From Psophocarpus tetragonolobus (taxonomy: Eukaryota; Streptophyta; Magnoliopsida; Fabales; Fabaceae), in the NCBI GenBank assembly GCA_037954015.1, contig CM075694.1, positions 12,325,501-12,389,500 of the forward strand: DNA of 64,000 nucleotides. The letters run 5' to 3'. This document shows positions 49,148 through 60,362 of the stretch, in pieces. Below the pieces are notes generated by a model. The model worked only from the letters and a program-made list of their open reading frames with translations. It had not been told where the DNA came from and searched no databases. The translations under genes were made by a program, and so were the position numbers. Positions within the stretch are counted from its first letter, which is position 1. Each line of letters starts with the position of its first letter.

Positions 49148-50078
49148 AGAGTTGTCAAAACAAGTCAGTCCAATCTGTTAAGTTCGACCCATCTTAACCC
49201 ATCTAATAAACGGGTTGGTTCAACCTGCCTCACTATTTTTTTATGGTTAAAAAAGTGAGTCTGGTCTAGCCCACCACGGTTGGTGGGTTAAACGGACCGG
49301 TTCACCAACTCAACAAAAGTTAAAAAAATTATTTTTTAGGATTTTTTTAAACTATTTTTAAAAATATTAAAATTTAAATACTTTATGATAACACTAATTT
49401 TAAATTTAATGAGTTTAAAAATAAAACAAAAATACTTAAATGATATTTTCTACTAAAAATCTATATTTACTACATGTTAAATATTAGTTTTAAAATATAA
49501 AATATTAATTAAATGATACCAATAAACTAAAAAATATATTATAATGGAATATAGGTCAAATAAGTAACATAATAATTTTAAACTTAAAAATAAAATAAAA
49601 AAATAAATATTCATATAATAATAAAAATAAAATTTAAGTGGGTTGGTTGGTCAACCCGGTTTACCATGGATTCAATCCAGGTGAGTTGGGTTGTAAGTGG
49701 ATCAACACGTATATGCAATACAATAAACCTATTTTTTTATGAGTTTTTAATTTAACACCTACTTTTTTTAATTTCACACTTACTTTTTTTTAAAACATTT
49801 TAAAATACCTATTCTACCCCACTAACATTTACCCTACCTTTATATTCATTTTCCCCCCTTTTTCCACCTACTATTTGCGCCGGATTCTCTCAGCTTCTCT
49901 CTTCCTTCTTTATTTTTTCCACATTCTCTTCCAAGTCTTCCCCCTCCCAACCCAGCCACCATGCCCCTGCATAAACGCGCTACCCAGCCTAGCCATTCGT
50001 TCAGTTGTTGGTCTGCACATCAGAAGCTTTCATCATAGTTCAATCCTTCATCACAGTTCCACGTAATAAGGTGATATT

Positions 50079-50277
50079 CTTCTCCGGCGAGATACTGCCG
50101 GAGAAGTAAAAAAAAAATTCAATTTCTTTTACTTCTCTGGCAGTATCTCACCGGAGAAGCATAAAAAGTTGAAAGTTTTTTTATTTCTCCAGCGGTATCT
50201 AGACAGAAAAGTAAAAAAAAAAATCAACCTTTTTTACTTTTTTTTTTTACTTTTCCGACGAGATACTGCCGGAGAAG
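50079..50277. repeat. Four subterminal hairpin modules at the MULE left end
   Basis: 28-bp palindromes of the form CTTCTCCGGC-GAGATACT-GCCGGAGAAG at 50079-50106, 50132-50159, 50184-50211 and 50250-50277. Spacers are A/T tracts of about 25-40 bp. Related modules lie at 57561-57580 and 57602-57628 at the other end. Confidence 0.8.
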
Positions 50278-50689
50278 ATTCTGCTAGTTGTGCTCTGGAT
50301 ATTTTACCTTTTATGATTTTAACTTTTATCTTTTTTTATTTTATATGTTTTTATTTAGATTTAAGTCTTTTTTATTTTATATCTTTACATTTTATATGTT
50401 TTTATTTTGGCATTAATATATATGTTTACATTCTTTTTATTTTATATGTATTTATTTAGGTTTAGGTTTTATAATTAGTTTAAGTTTAGGTTTTATTTCA
50501 TGTGTTTACGTTTTTTTATTTCATTAACGTTTTATTATTAGTTTAGGTTTTTTTATATCATTAGTATATATGTTTATATTTTTTTATTTTTAGGTTTTAT
50601 TTTACAATTATTTTTATATCATGTTATTCACGTTTTATCCGGTTTTCTTTTATATGTTTACGTTTTATCATTACTTTTTGAAATTGTTT

Positions 50690-53400
50690 ATTGAAGTATA
50701 TATTTTTTATTTTATTGCTTTTTTTTTTTTAATTTCAACTCTTAGAAAATAATAAAAATTATGTTATAATAAATAATTAAATTTTAAATTTGAACTATGA
50801 AAAATTAGAAATTTATAGAAATATGTTGTAAAAAATATTTAAAATTGAAATATGAAATTTTAAATTTCAACTCTTAAAAATTAATGAAAATTATGTTATA
50901 ATAAATATTTAAAATTAAAATTTAAAATTTAAAATTTGAATGGTTAGAAATTAGCAATGCACAGTTACAGGTTGTGACAAACATCGAAAATTGAAACATA
51001 GAAAATTTAAATTTCACCTCTTGTAAATTAATGAAAATTATGTTATAATTAATATTTAAAATTGAAATTTTAAATTTAATATTTGAATGCTTCGAAATTA
51101 GTAATTCATAGTTATATGTTGCAACAGTTATTGAAAATTGACATAAAAAATTTTGAATTTCAACACTTAGAAATTAATGGGAATTATGTTATAATAAATA
51201 TTTAAAATTAAAATTTTAAATGTAAAATTTGAATGCTTAAAAATTGGAAATTCATAGTTATATGTTGTAAATTGAAATATCAACAGTTACAATTGATGGG
51301 AATTATGTTAATAAATATTTAAAGTTAAAATTTTAAATGTAAAATTAGAACTCTTAGAAATTAGCAATTCATTTAAAACTTAAAATTTGAACGTTAAAAC
51401 TTCATATTTAAATCAATATGTTTACGTTTACGTTTTATCATTAGTTTAAGTTTAACTTTTTAGTCATGTTTAATTTTAAATATTTTATGAAATCTTATTT
51501 TATGTTTTTTGAAATTGTTTATTGACGTATATATTTTTTATTTTATTGTTTTTTTTTTAATTTCAAGCCTTAGAAAATAATAAAAATTATGTTATAATAA
51601 GTAATTAAAATTGAAATTTTAAATTTGACCTATGAAAAATTAGAAATTTATAGAAATATGTGGTAAAAAATACTTCAAATTGAAACATGAAATTTTAAAT
51701 TTCAACTCTTAAAATTTAATGAAAATTATGTTATAATAAATATTTAAAATTAAAATTTTAAATTTAAAATTTGAATGGTTAGAAATTAGCAATGCATAGT
51801 TATATGTTGTGACAAACATAAAAAATTGAAACTTAGAAAATTTAAATTTCAACTCTTAGAAATTAATGAAAATTATGTTATAATTAATATTTAAAATTGA
51901 AATTTTAAATTTAATATTTGAATGCTTCGAAGTTAGTAATTCATAGTTATATGTTGCAACAGTTATTTAAAATTGAAATATAAAATTTTGAATTTCAACA
52001 CTTAGAAATTAATGGGAATTATGTTATAATAAATATTTAAAATTAAAATTTTAAATGTAAAATTTGAATGCTTAAAAATTGGAAATTCATAGTTATATGT
52101 TGTAAATTGAAATATCAAATTTTAAATTTCAACAGTTACAAATTGATGGGAATTAGGTTAATAAATATTTAAAGTTAAAATTTTAAATATAAAATTAGAA
52201 CTCTTAAAAATTAGCAATTCATTTAAAATTTAAAATTTAAAATTTAAAATTTAAAATTTGATCGGTGAAACTTCATATTTAAATCAATATGTTTACGTTT
52301 ACGTTTTATCATTAGTTTAAGTTTAACTTTTTAGTCATGTTTAATTTTAAATATTTTATGAAATCTTATTTTATTTTTTTTGAAATTGTTTATTGATGTA
52401 TATATTTTTTATTTTATTGTTTTTTTTAAATTTCAAGTCTTAGAAAATAATAAAAATTATGTTATAATAAGTAATTAAAATCAAAATTTTAAATTTGACC
52501 TATGAAAAATTAGAAATTTATAGAAATATGTGGTAAAAAATACTTGAAAATTATGTTATAATTAATATTTAAAATTGAAATTTTAAAAACATAGAAAATT
52601 TAAATTTCAACTCTTAGAAATTAATGAAAATTATGTTATAATTAATATTTAAAATTTAAATTTTAAATTTAATATTTGAATGCTTCGAAGTTAGTAATTT
52701 ATAGTTATATGTTGCAACAGTTATTTAAAATTGAAATATAAAATTTTGAATTTCAACACTTAGAAATTAATGGAAATTATGTTATAATAAATATTTAAAA
52801 TTAAAATGTTAAATGTAAAATTTGAATGCTTAAAAATTGACAATTCATAGTTATATGTTGTAAATTGAAATATCAAATTTTAAATTTCAACCGTTAGAAA
52901 TTGATGGGAATATTTAAATCAATATGTTTACATTTACGTTAGCTTAAGTTTAACTTTTTAGTCATATTTAATTTTAAATATTTTATGAAATTTTATTTTA
53001 TGCTTTTTGAAATTGTTTATTGATGTATATTTTTTTATTTTATTTTTTTTTTTACATTTCAACTCTTAGAAAATAATAAAAATTATGTTATAATAAGTAA
53101 TTAAAATTGAAATTTTAAATTTGAACTATTAAAAGTTATAAATTTATAGAAATATGTGGTAAAAAATATTTAAAATTGAAACATGAAATTTTAAATTTCA
53201 ACTCTTAAAAATTAATGAAAATTATGTTATAATAAATATTTAAAATTAAAATTTAAAATTTAAAATTTGAATGGTTAGAAATTAGCAATGCATAGTTATA
53301 TATTGTGACAAACATCGAAAATTGTAACATAGAAAATTTAAATTTCAACTCTTAGAAATTAATGAAAATTATGTTATAATTAATATTTTAAAATTGAAAT
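50690..53400. repeat. Internal satellite-like repeat, ~4 units of 0.63-0.87 kb with ~170-bp sub-repeats
   Basis: Landmark TATTGAxGTATAT followed by TTTTTATTTTATT and CTTAGAAAATAATAAAAATT occurs at about 50693, 51519, 52390 and 53018. Spacings are 826, 871 and 628 bp, the last unit having an internal deletion. Within each unit a block built on AATTATGTTATAATAAATAT, TAAAATTTGAATG and AATTCATAGTTATATGTTG recurs every ~170 bp. It is non-coding and lies downstream of the transposase gene. Confidence 0.85.
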
Positions 53401-55618
53401 ATAGTTATGTAGTCAGAGCATCATGTTCCTATTTCTCTGTACAACTGTTGACGAATAATAAACCAAGAATCCTCACCAAAATCCATCAGGCTAGCAATTG
53501 CATGATAGACACAATGACCGTCAGCCACAACATCTATTATGTTTTGGACATAACGATACATAAAAACGGGCAATTAATCTATGAACATAATCTTCATGTT
53601 AAGTTCATTACCAATAGACGTTGCCAATTTTTGGGATGGACAAGTGCCATGACCTGAAATATATGCATCAACATGCTCAAAATAGGATGGATCACGCTTT
53701 GTTGATCTCTCAGCTTGACGTGCCCGATCTTTGGTCTTAACCTTCTCTTTGTGGTTGGATTGTCAACTCTTCTTCAGTTTGCAAATCATCATTAGGAAAA
53801 CTAAGTTGCATCCACACTGGATGAAGTGCAGCAATAGGAATACCGCCAACCACATATGTGGCTAGTTGACATGCACATGAAATAGCATGTGTAGTCCTTA
53901 TTACACATCTACACTTTGTACTGTTTGTACCAACAAGTTTTAGTCGTTGATATTCTAATGAAATAAGATTCATTGCATACCTTGAGACAACATCACGCAG
54001 ATTTTTAAACATTGTTAGATTAAATACATGTCCAACAAAATTAATGTTTTCCTCAAAAGATGCTTTAATTTCAATATTTTGCAATTGTAACATATTATTC
54101 GTCGCATCCCAACAATTGCAAAGGTCACCATGCTGGTTTGTATCAATCTTTTGAAAATTGAATGTGATGACTCAACCGTGTTAACATTAAATACATGTCA
54201 ATTATAAATAATTAAACAACGACTTTGAAAGTTGAATGTGATGACTCATACCTGTTAGTAGTTGTGTTCCCTAAGTGCATGAACTGATTGGTCCAAGCTT
54301 TTACATAATCAACGAATAGAGGCCAAGGTTGACAAATACATTCAAAGTTGTACAAATATCTTTTAAATGCATCTTAGTGTCACACTCTTTAACTTCATGG
54401 AATGATTACATGACTTGGCCCCATGCTTCTTGCGGATGGACATACATTTTGCATTTACCCCTCACATTTTTTTCAATATGATATTCACGCAACAAATTAA
54501 ATGTTTGTGGAAAAACAAATTAAATTCCCTTCATAAGAGCTAAATCTCTATTTGTAACAAACACTTTGGGTACTGCATCAGTTTTCAGGAAAAGACTTCT
54601 AAGACGTTGAAGTTCCCAAACAAAGTTACTTTGTCATTCAGACTCTAAGTACGCAAAGGTAATAGAACATGTCATGCCAGTTGATGTCATACCAACAATT
54701 TCAAGAAATGATAATCTATATTTGTTAGTTTTATATGTACTATCCAACAGCAGAACAATGTTAAATGTGTTAACCAGTTTCACTGAATCCAGGTGTGTCC
54801 AGAAGATATCAGACAAAACTTCTGTAACTTCGTCCATTCTATGCCAGTGAAGATACATGTCATGCTCTAGTAAATTCATTAAGTGTTGGATTTGTGTTCT
54901 AGGACCTCTTTGAGACTTACAAAAAGTGTGTCTTGCAGTATACACTTGATTAATGGTTGTAACATTATTTTGATTGTGGTCCTTCAAATTAAGAAGAATG
55001 TTCTTCGGTTTGACCATATTTTTTGTCAAATCATGAAGTAATGCTTTTTCCTCATCTACCAAACGACCAGCATATGGATGACCAACTAATGTTTCAGCTA
55101 ATGGATGATTGTGAAACTCACATACTACCTTCAACTTCCACCCATGTTGATTCTTTAGAGGTTGTTCTCGTAATCTGAATGACCAATCACATTTTTTGGT
55201 CCCCGTTGTTTTACGAATGTAGTCGTCATAATTTTTGTATGGTTTATACCTGCCACTTCGCTCACATCCTAAATCCACAAATTTTTTTTCACTAGTTGTA
55301 CTTGACCTTAATATTACGACGACAAAGCCATTTTCAAATGCTACCCCTCTTATCCACTTTGATAAATTATCTCGCGTTAAAAAAACCTAGTTCAATGAAT
55401 ACTAATTTTGAAATATTTCACTTAATGATTAAATAAAATGAAAGTAACACAAATATTGATTTGATTTTTACCTCCGTGTTGCTGAATGCATTCGTAAAAT
55501 CAATTGCATTTTGAAGAATTTGTTGTCCTTGATCAATGTATAGTTGTTGACCATCATGAAAATTTAAATCGTTGTCTTCGATATTTACTTCATTTGAATT
55601 ATTTCTAAAAAAATCCAT
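53394..55618 (-). pseudogene. MULE transposase (FAR1-like N-terminus) fused to an OTU-type cysteine protease segment, broken
   Basis: Exon 1 is 55618-55472 (MDFFRNN..., 49 codons); a GTAAAA...CTAG intron leads to exon 2 from 55386. The N-terminal part (VAFENGFVVVILRS, CERSGRYKPYK, CDWSFRLREQP, CEFHNHPLAE) is the FAR1/WRKY-GCM1-type DNA-binding fold. FWTHLDSVKLVNTFNIVLLLDSTYKTN carries the first catalytic Asp of the MULE domain. Past a TGA at 54634, VFVTNRDLALM holds the second. 53737-54093 has the SWIM-like CVIRTTHAISCACQLA. Finally NIIDVVADGHCVYHAIASLMDFGEDSW (53445-53560) is the OTU catalytic DGxC block, preceded by a TAA. Intact relatives cut and reinsert the element. Stops and frameshifts disable this copy; OTU reading ends at 53430. 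Confidence 0.82.
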
Positions 55619-55639
55619 AGAAACCTGTAAAAATAATTT

Positions 55640-57050
55640 AAAATTGAATTGAACTTAAAAAATTTAAAATTTATGTACAAAATTTAATGAAAATATAATT
55701 TCAATTTATGTACAAAATAACATTTAATGGCACAAAATTTAATGAGAATAAAATTTAATTTAAAATAAATTTTAACTACAAATAATTCCATTTTTTTTAT
55801 GAATACGAATTAATTTTATATAATTTATATTCTTACTGCAATATTAAAATAAATTTATATTTAGTAATTTGATATAACTTATATCGTTAATGTAAGTTAT
55901 AATACAATTTTACAATACATATATTCTATTATTAACGCCACATTAACAAATAATGGAATTACCATACAATATTTTTATCAAGTAAATTTTTATAAATATG
56001 AATTAATTTTATATAATTAATATTATTACTGTAATATTGAAATGTAATTTATATGAATTAATTTGATATAACTTATAATAAAATTTTAAAAAATATATAT
56101 ATATTGTATTATTAATGTCACCTATACAGATACGGTAAGTTATGAAGGTATATATATTATGTAATTTTATGTAACTTATACATATATTTTAAAATTCATA
56201 TATTTGCAACTTATAATATAATGTTAAAATCTGATATTTCTATAATTTATATTATCAACTAAATTTTTACAAAGGTATATATAATTATTTTTTATAGTAA
56301 AATTTATATATAAATCGTTAATACAACATAAATGTTAGTCGTCTAAAATTAAATTTTTACTATGGTTAACATCATTATAAGAAAATAAACTTACTTACTT
56401 GAAGAAGAGATACTGAACAAATCCCCGAGAAGTACGTATAATTATATAGAGAAGAATAAAGCAAGAAGGAGACAAAGAACAACTAACTATCAACAAATGT
56501 AACATACAAATGTTAGTTTTTATAGACATAAACTAAGGGTATATTTGTAATTTCCAAAATTAATAATAAATGATATTTGAAATTTAGGACATAAAATATT
56601 TTCAAAAATTCAATAAATTTAATATACTTTAAAACATAATATTTAATTTTAATAATTGTATATATTCAATAATACAATATACGGTAACAGATAATAATTA
56701 GTTTTAATAATTTTAATAACTATATAATTCAAAAATAAATTTATTATAAAAATTTATTAAATAAATTAAATTATTTAATAAATTTTTAAAATATTTATAA
56801 AATAACTTCAACTATTTAATAAAATATTTATAAAATTTAGATAAAAATTTATATTTTCAAAATAACTTCAATTATATAATTTAATATTGAATAATTATTT
56901 AACAAATAAGTTTAAAATTTAAAATTATAAAAGCAATTAAAACATCCAACTAGTTAAAAAATTATAAAACCTAAGTTGCAAATTTTAACTTGCATGCAAC
57001 TTTTAACCCTAATATTACATTAAATAAGACACCTAATTTTTTTACTAAAC
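55640..57050. other. AT-rich upstream region of the MULE gene
   Basis: Non-coding, within the element and upstream of the transposase start at 55618 (minus). Repeated short blocks such as GAATTAATTTTATATAATT and AACTTATA are seen. It presumably contains the transposase promoter, but no single motif stands out. Confidence 0.45.
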
Positions 57051-57061
57051 CTTTACCTGCA

Positions 57062-57375
57062 ACGTAAAACATCACCACCTCCCAGGCAACCAATACTATT
57101 GAAGTCAAAGCCTCTCATGCATCCAATAAAATCGTTTACCACCTCCTATGCATGATCACCTCCTATACATCCAGTAAAATTACTCAAACCACCTACCATG
57201 ACCACCTCCCATGCATCCAATAAAATTACTCAGACCACCTCTCATGCATCCGTTACAATTACTCAGATCACCTCCCATGCATGACCGCGTCCCATGCATT
57301 CAGTACAATTACTCAGACCACCTCCCATGCATCTAGTAAAATTACGCATGACCACCTCCCACACATCCAGTAGTA
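57062..57375. repeat. Minisatellite built on ACCACCTCCCATGCATCC
   Basis: About eight degenerate units of 30-60 bp: ACCACCTCCCATGCATCC followed by AGTAAAATTACTCAG, some lacking one half. It is GC-richer than its surroundings and lies inside the MULE, between its right terminus and the transposase gene. Confidence 0.8.
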
Positions 57376-57420
57376 GTAATAATAATAATAATAATAATAA
57401 TTATTATTATTATTATTATA
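57370..57420. repeat. (TAA)n followed by (TTA)n: palindromic trinucleotide repeat
   Basis: TAGTAG(TAA)~8 runs directly into (TTA)~7, so the two halves are inverse copies and can fold back. Confidence 0.85.
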
Positions 57421-57467
57421 TAATATAATAAGACAAAGTTTCCATTATAATAAGAGGTAGCTGCATG

Positions 57468-57470
<3 letters not shown>

Positions 57471-57507
<37 letters not shown>
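57471..57507. repeat. (TA)n microsatellite inside the MULE
   Basis: About 18 TA units, followed by a second ...GCACGTATTATATATA block at about 57530. Confidence 0.9.
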
Positions 57508-57511
<4 letters not shown>

Positions 57512-58391
57512 TGGCATACAAATTTTCTGCACGTATTATATATATACTGGCATACGAATTCTTCTCCGGCATCGGAGAAGTAAAATTTATAATTTTTTTT
57601 ACTTCTCTAGTGATACATTGCCGAAGAGTAAAAAATAAAGGGTATAATGGTATTTTTCCCACCGGTAGGTGGGAAATGAAAAATAAGTAGGTGTTAAATA
57701 AAAAACTCTTTTTTATTTTTGAACTCAGCCCAGCCCAGACCCGTGGTGGGTCAGACCAACCCACAGGTCCAGATCCGTTTTGACAGCTCTAATGCTTTAA
57801 ATTAATACTTGTATCAAACACATCAATACCTAACATTTTTTTTAATGTTTCAGAATAGTACTTGTCATTAATATTTGTTTTTGTTTGAAGTTTAAGTCAT
57901 TTAAATTTGTTGATTGAGCATCCTTGTTATTTTGTCAAAATATACCTTTTTTAAAAAATTACCAAGAGCGGCCAAAATAAAAATAAATGTGTACTAAAAG
58001 TAAATAATTTTATTTTTTAGATAAAAAAAATTATCATTATCAATGCACCACACATTTTTTGTTATATGATATATATGCACTTCAACTCACCTGTTTTGGG
58101 TATCTTTCGATTGTTTCTCGTGAATAAAGTGCGAAAATGAAGTTATAGAAGTTTATGAATGAAAATGGCTTCCTTTAAACATTAATTTTAAATAATAAAT
58201 AGACTAAATAAGACCCTTTATTTTTTTAAAGGACTAAATTCGGGTGGAATTGAATGATACTAAATGTCAAATATAGTTAACTTATGTATTCAATAACTTT
58301 AATTAACTTATATAGAGAGAGATGGGAGATTTACTTTCTCCACGAGCCCTCACCCCATTATCATCGACAATGGCGACAATAGGGGTGAGGG

Positions 58392-58530
58392 TAGAGATGG
58401 CAACGATGCAGGTTCGAGTTCAAGTATAAAAGAAGCTGATATTAAAATTTAATTATCGTCTCTAACCCTGTCAGATATTTTTGGGTTCTATATATTTGTG
58501 GGTAATCCATTATTTTTTTTTATAATTTAA
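58392..58530. mobile_element. Possible hAT-type fragment
   Basis: GTAGAGATGGCAACGATGCAGGTTCGAG resembles hAT termini of the AGAGATGGCAACGGGT type. GTCAGATATTTTTGGGTTC and GGGTAATCCATT inside fit the same family. No matching second end was found. Confidence 0.3.
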
Positions 58531-58705
58531 GTTGACTTATTCATTATTAAATAAATTATATATTAAGTTATTGATTATTTAAAAAAAATATCACTACTTA
58601 CAGTCCATCTTTTACAGCATTTTGATTTCGGTCACAATAATGTTGTGGTGAAATCATGTTTTAATTATTCACAGGGGTGTGCATTTATGCACAAACTTGT
58701 AGGAT

Positions 58706-58726
58706 TATATATATATATATATATAT
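58706..58726. repeat. (AT)n microsatellite
   Basis: About 10 AT units. Confidence 0.85.
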
Positions 58727-58991
58727 GAAATTTTATTTAACATAAAAACAGAACAAGACAGATGAAGGAGCAAGATAAGAACCAACAAACTCAGATCCAT
58801 CCCCAAGCTCCATTATCTTAAAGAGAGAGTGATTGTCATCCCTAAATGAGAGTAGGAGATACACGTAAGTTTCAGTAATAAAAACACATGATATCTTTAA
58901 ATGAATTATTTTAATGAGAGATGTTATTTTTAATTTTAAGGGTATAACTTATTATTTTATTTCTTATAATAATTCTTTTCTCACTTTATAT

Positions 58992-58994
<3 letters not shown>

Positions 58995-59021
<27 letters not shown>
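58995..59021. repeat. (AT)n microsatellite
   Basis: About 13 AT units. Confidence 0.85.
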
Positions 59022-59028
<7 letters not shown>

Positions 59029-60362
59029 TTTGTATGATAATATAAAAGTCTTTACCTGATCTATATTATTAAAAAATAATAACTAGATAAGTGTATGAAC
59101 CAAAAATCCTAAATAACAGTTAACGTCGGCAAAGTATACTTTTCTGCCTTTATTTTATTGACTCTTACCTTGTGCGTGATTAGAAAGACAAAAAGATATG
59201 GATTGATTATATTCATTCTACCTACGTAAAAGAATAATATTTTCTTCTTAAAGAAGTCGAACCTCATTAATTCGTAATTATTTCAAGAATTTAACACAAA
59301 AATAAATTTTTTAATCTCTAATAAATAATATGATCATTTCATACTTATTTCGATAATTTATTGGCACAAAAGTTAGTTTCTATAGAATCTAAATGGAAAA
59401 TAATATTTTAAAACTACTTTCAATCAATACATACATATACATATATATATATATATCCAAATATATGCTTGTTTATCACAATTATTTTAAAATAAATTGC
59501 ATACAATAATTGTTTTTCTTAAGCTAATCTAAACACACTTTTATAAACAGGGTTGTGGTTCACGTTCTTTGTGGGTCACGTTAACTCTAATGAGCAAGTG
59601 ATGCCGTCTTGAACGACACAAAAATGAGTCAAATTTTGGGATTAATAATTAGTTAGGTGCGTGATCTTTACTGCTACAATCTATAGAAAAATTGATTATT
59701 GGTTGGGTTACACTTTAGAGTAATACATGGGACAGTGTGTATTGATGACATCTAATCTCAAGAATATGGAGCCCGCAAAATATAACAAGAGAGGTGATTC
59801 AAAAGGGGGCCAAAGACAAACAATTTTCAGGGCAATAGTTCGTACCACTTAGCATGTGGATCTGATTTTTCCTTGTGATGATGCTTCATGAAAAAACTAA
59901 CATTTTTCTATCATTCTTTTCTCTTTTGTTAGCCTAAGTGTTTAGATATTAGATAGAGCTAATCATTACAGAGCTCTATGATTGTACTAAAGCCACTCTC
60001 AGAGGTACGTGTAATTGCTTGGAGGAAATTAAAAAGGAAACATCGAACAAGTCAAAAGTTAAACAAATTATGGGATATAAGGTCTAGAATACGAGCCAAG
60101 GCTTTATTTGTTTGAGATGATGAATTGCAAAAAGCAAACACCAGCTTCACAAAGAAATGCTTAGGTGAGGAGTGGCAGTGAAAAATTTTCAATCAATCAT
60201 TTTTCTTGGGCATCTTACGTCAAAGGGCCACAATAAAAGTTGTTGCCTTAGGATATTACATGAACTATATCGTGGCACTTCAATCATTGATTAACTGGAA
60301 GGTGACACTATAAAATTCGGATAGGAAGGTGTTGTGGCATAATCAATCGTTGCCCAGTTATG

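Larger units (their letters stand above)
49741..57708 (-). mobile_element. ~8 kb MULE carrying a transposase-OTU gene (defective)
   Basis: The left end GAGTTTTTAATTTAACACCT and the inverse of the right end (GAGTTTTTTATTTAACACCT) form the terminal inverted repeats. TTTTTTAT flanks both sides directly (49733-49740 and 57709-57716). Inside, in transposase orientation (right to left), are: hairpin modules, AT microsatellite, (TAA)n, a CATGCATCC minisatellite, an AT-rich leader, the broken transposase/OTU gene, 2.7 kb of ~0.85 kb repeats, and four hairpin modules at the left end. Confidence 0.8.
49148..57790. mobile_element. hAT-like element split by a nested MULE
   Basis: The left end AGAGTTGTCAAAACAAGTCA and the inverse of the right end (AGAGCTGTCAAAACGGATCT) are terminal inverted repeats. 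Both sides carry GGGTTGG / CCAACCC and GTGGGTTAAAC-type subterminal motifs. The element's own sequence is 49148-49740 and 57709-57790; the rest is the inserted MULE. No transposase remains. The flanks AATATTT (left) and AATGCTTT (right) are only weakly alike, so superfamily assignment is tentative. Confidence 0.55.
57791..60348. other. Intergenic, no gene recognised
   Basis: Contains a possible hAT-type fragment at 58392-58530 and two TA microsatellites. 59540-60348 is less AT-rich and looks like unique intergenic or promoter sequence, but no reading frame is convincing. Confidence 0.4.

Noticed and set aside
49875..50066. 63-aa frame at the MULE left end with Pro/Ser-rich residues
   Set aside because: Terminal-repeat and subterminal non-coding DNA of the MULE; no domain.
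54634..55278. Treating the 214-aa frame as a host FAR1-related gene
   Set aside because: It lies within paired terminal repeats with flanking duplications, is followed by an in-frame stop and continues in decayed transposase sequence.
57065..57372. CRISPR-like look of the repeated CCACCTCCCATGCATCC units
   Set aside because: Units are degenerate, spacers are repeated rather than unique, and the context is a plant transposon; it is a minisatellite.
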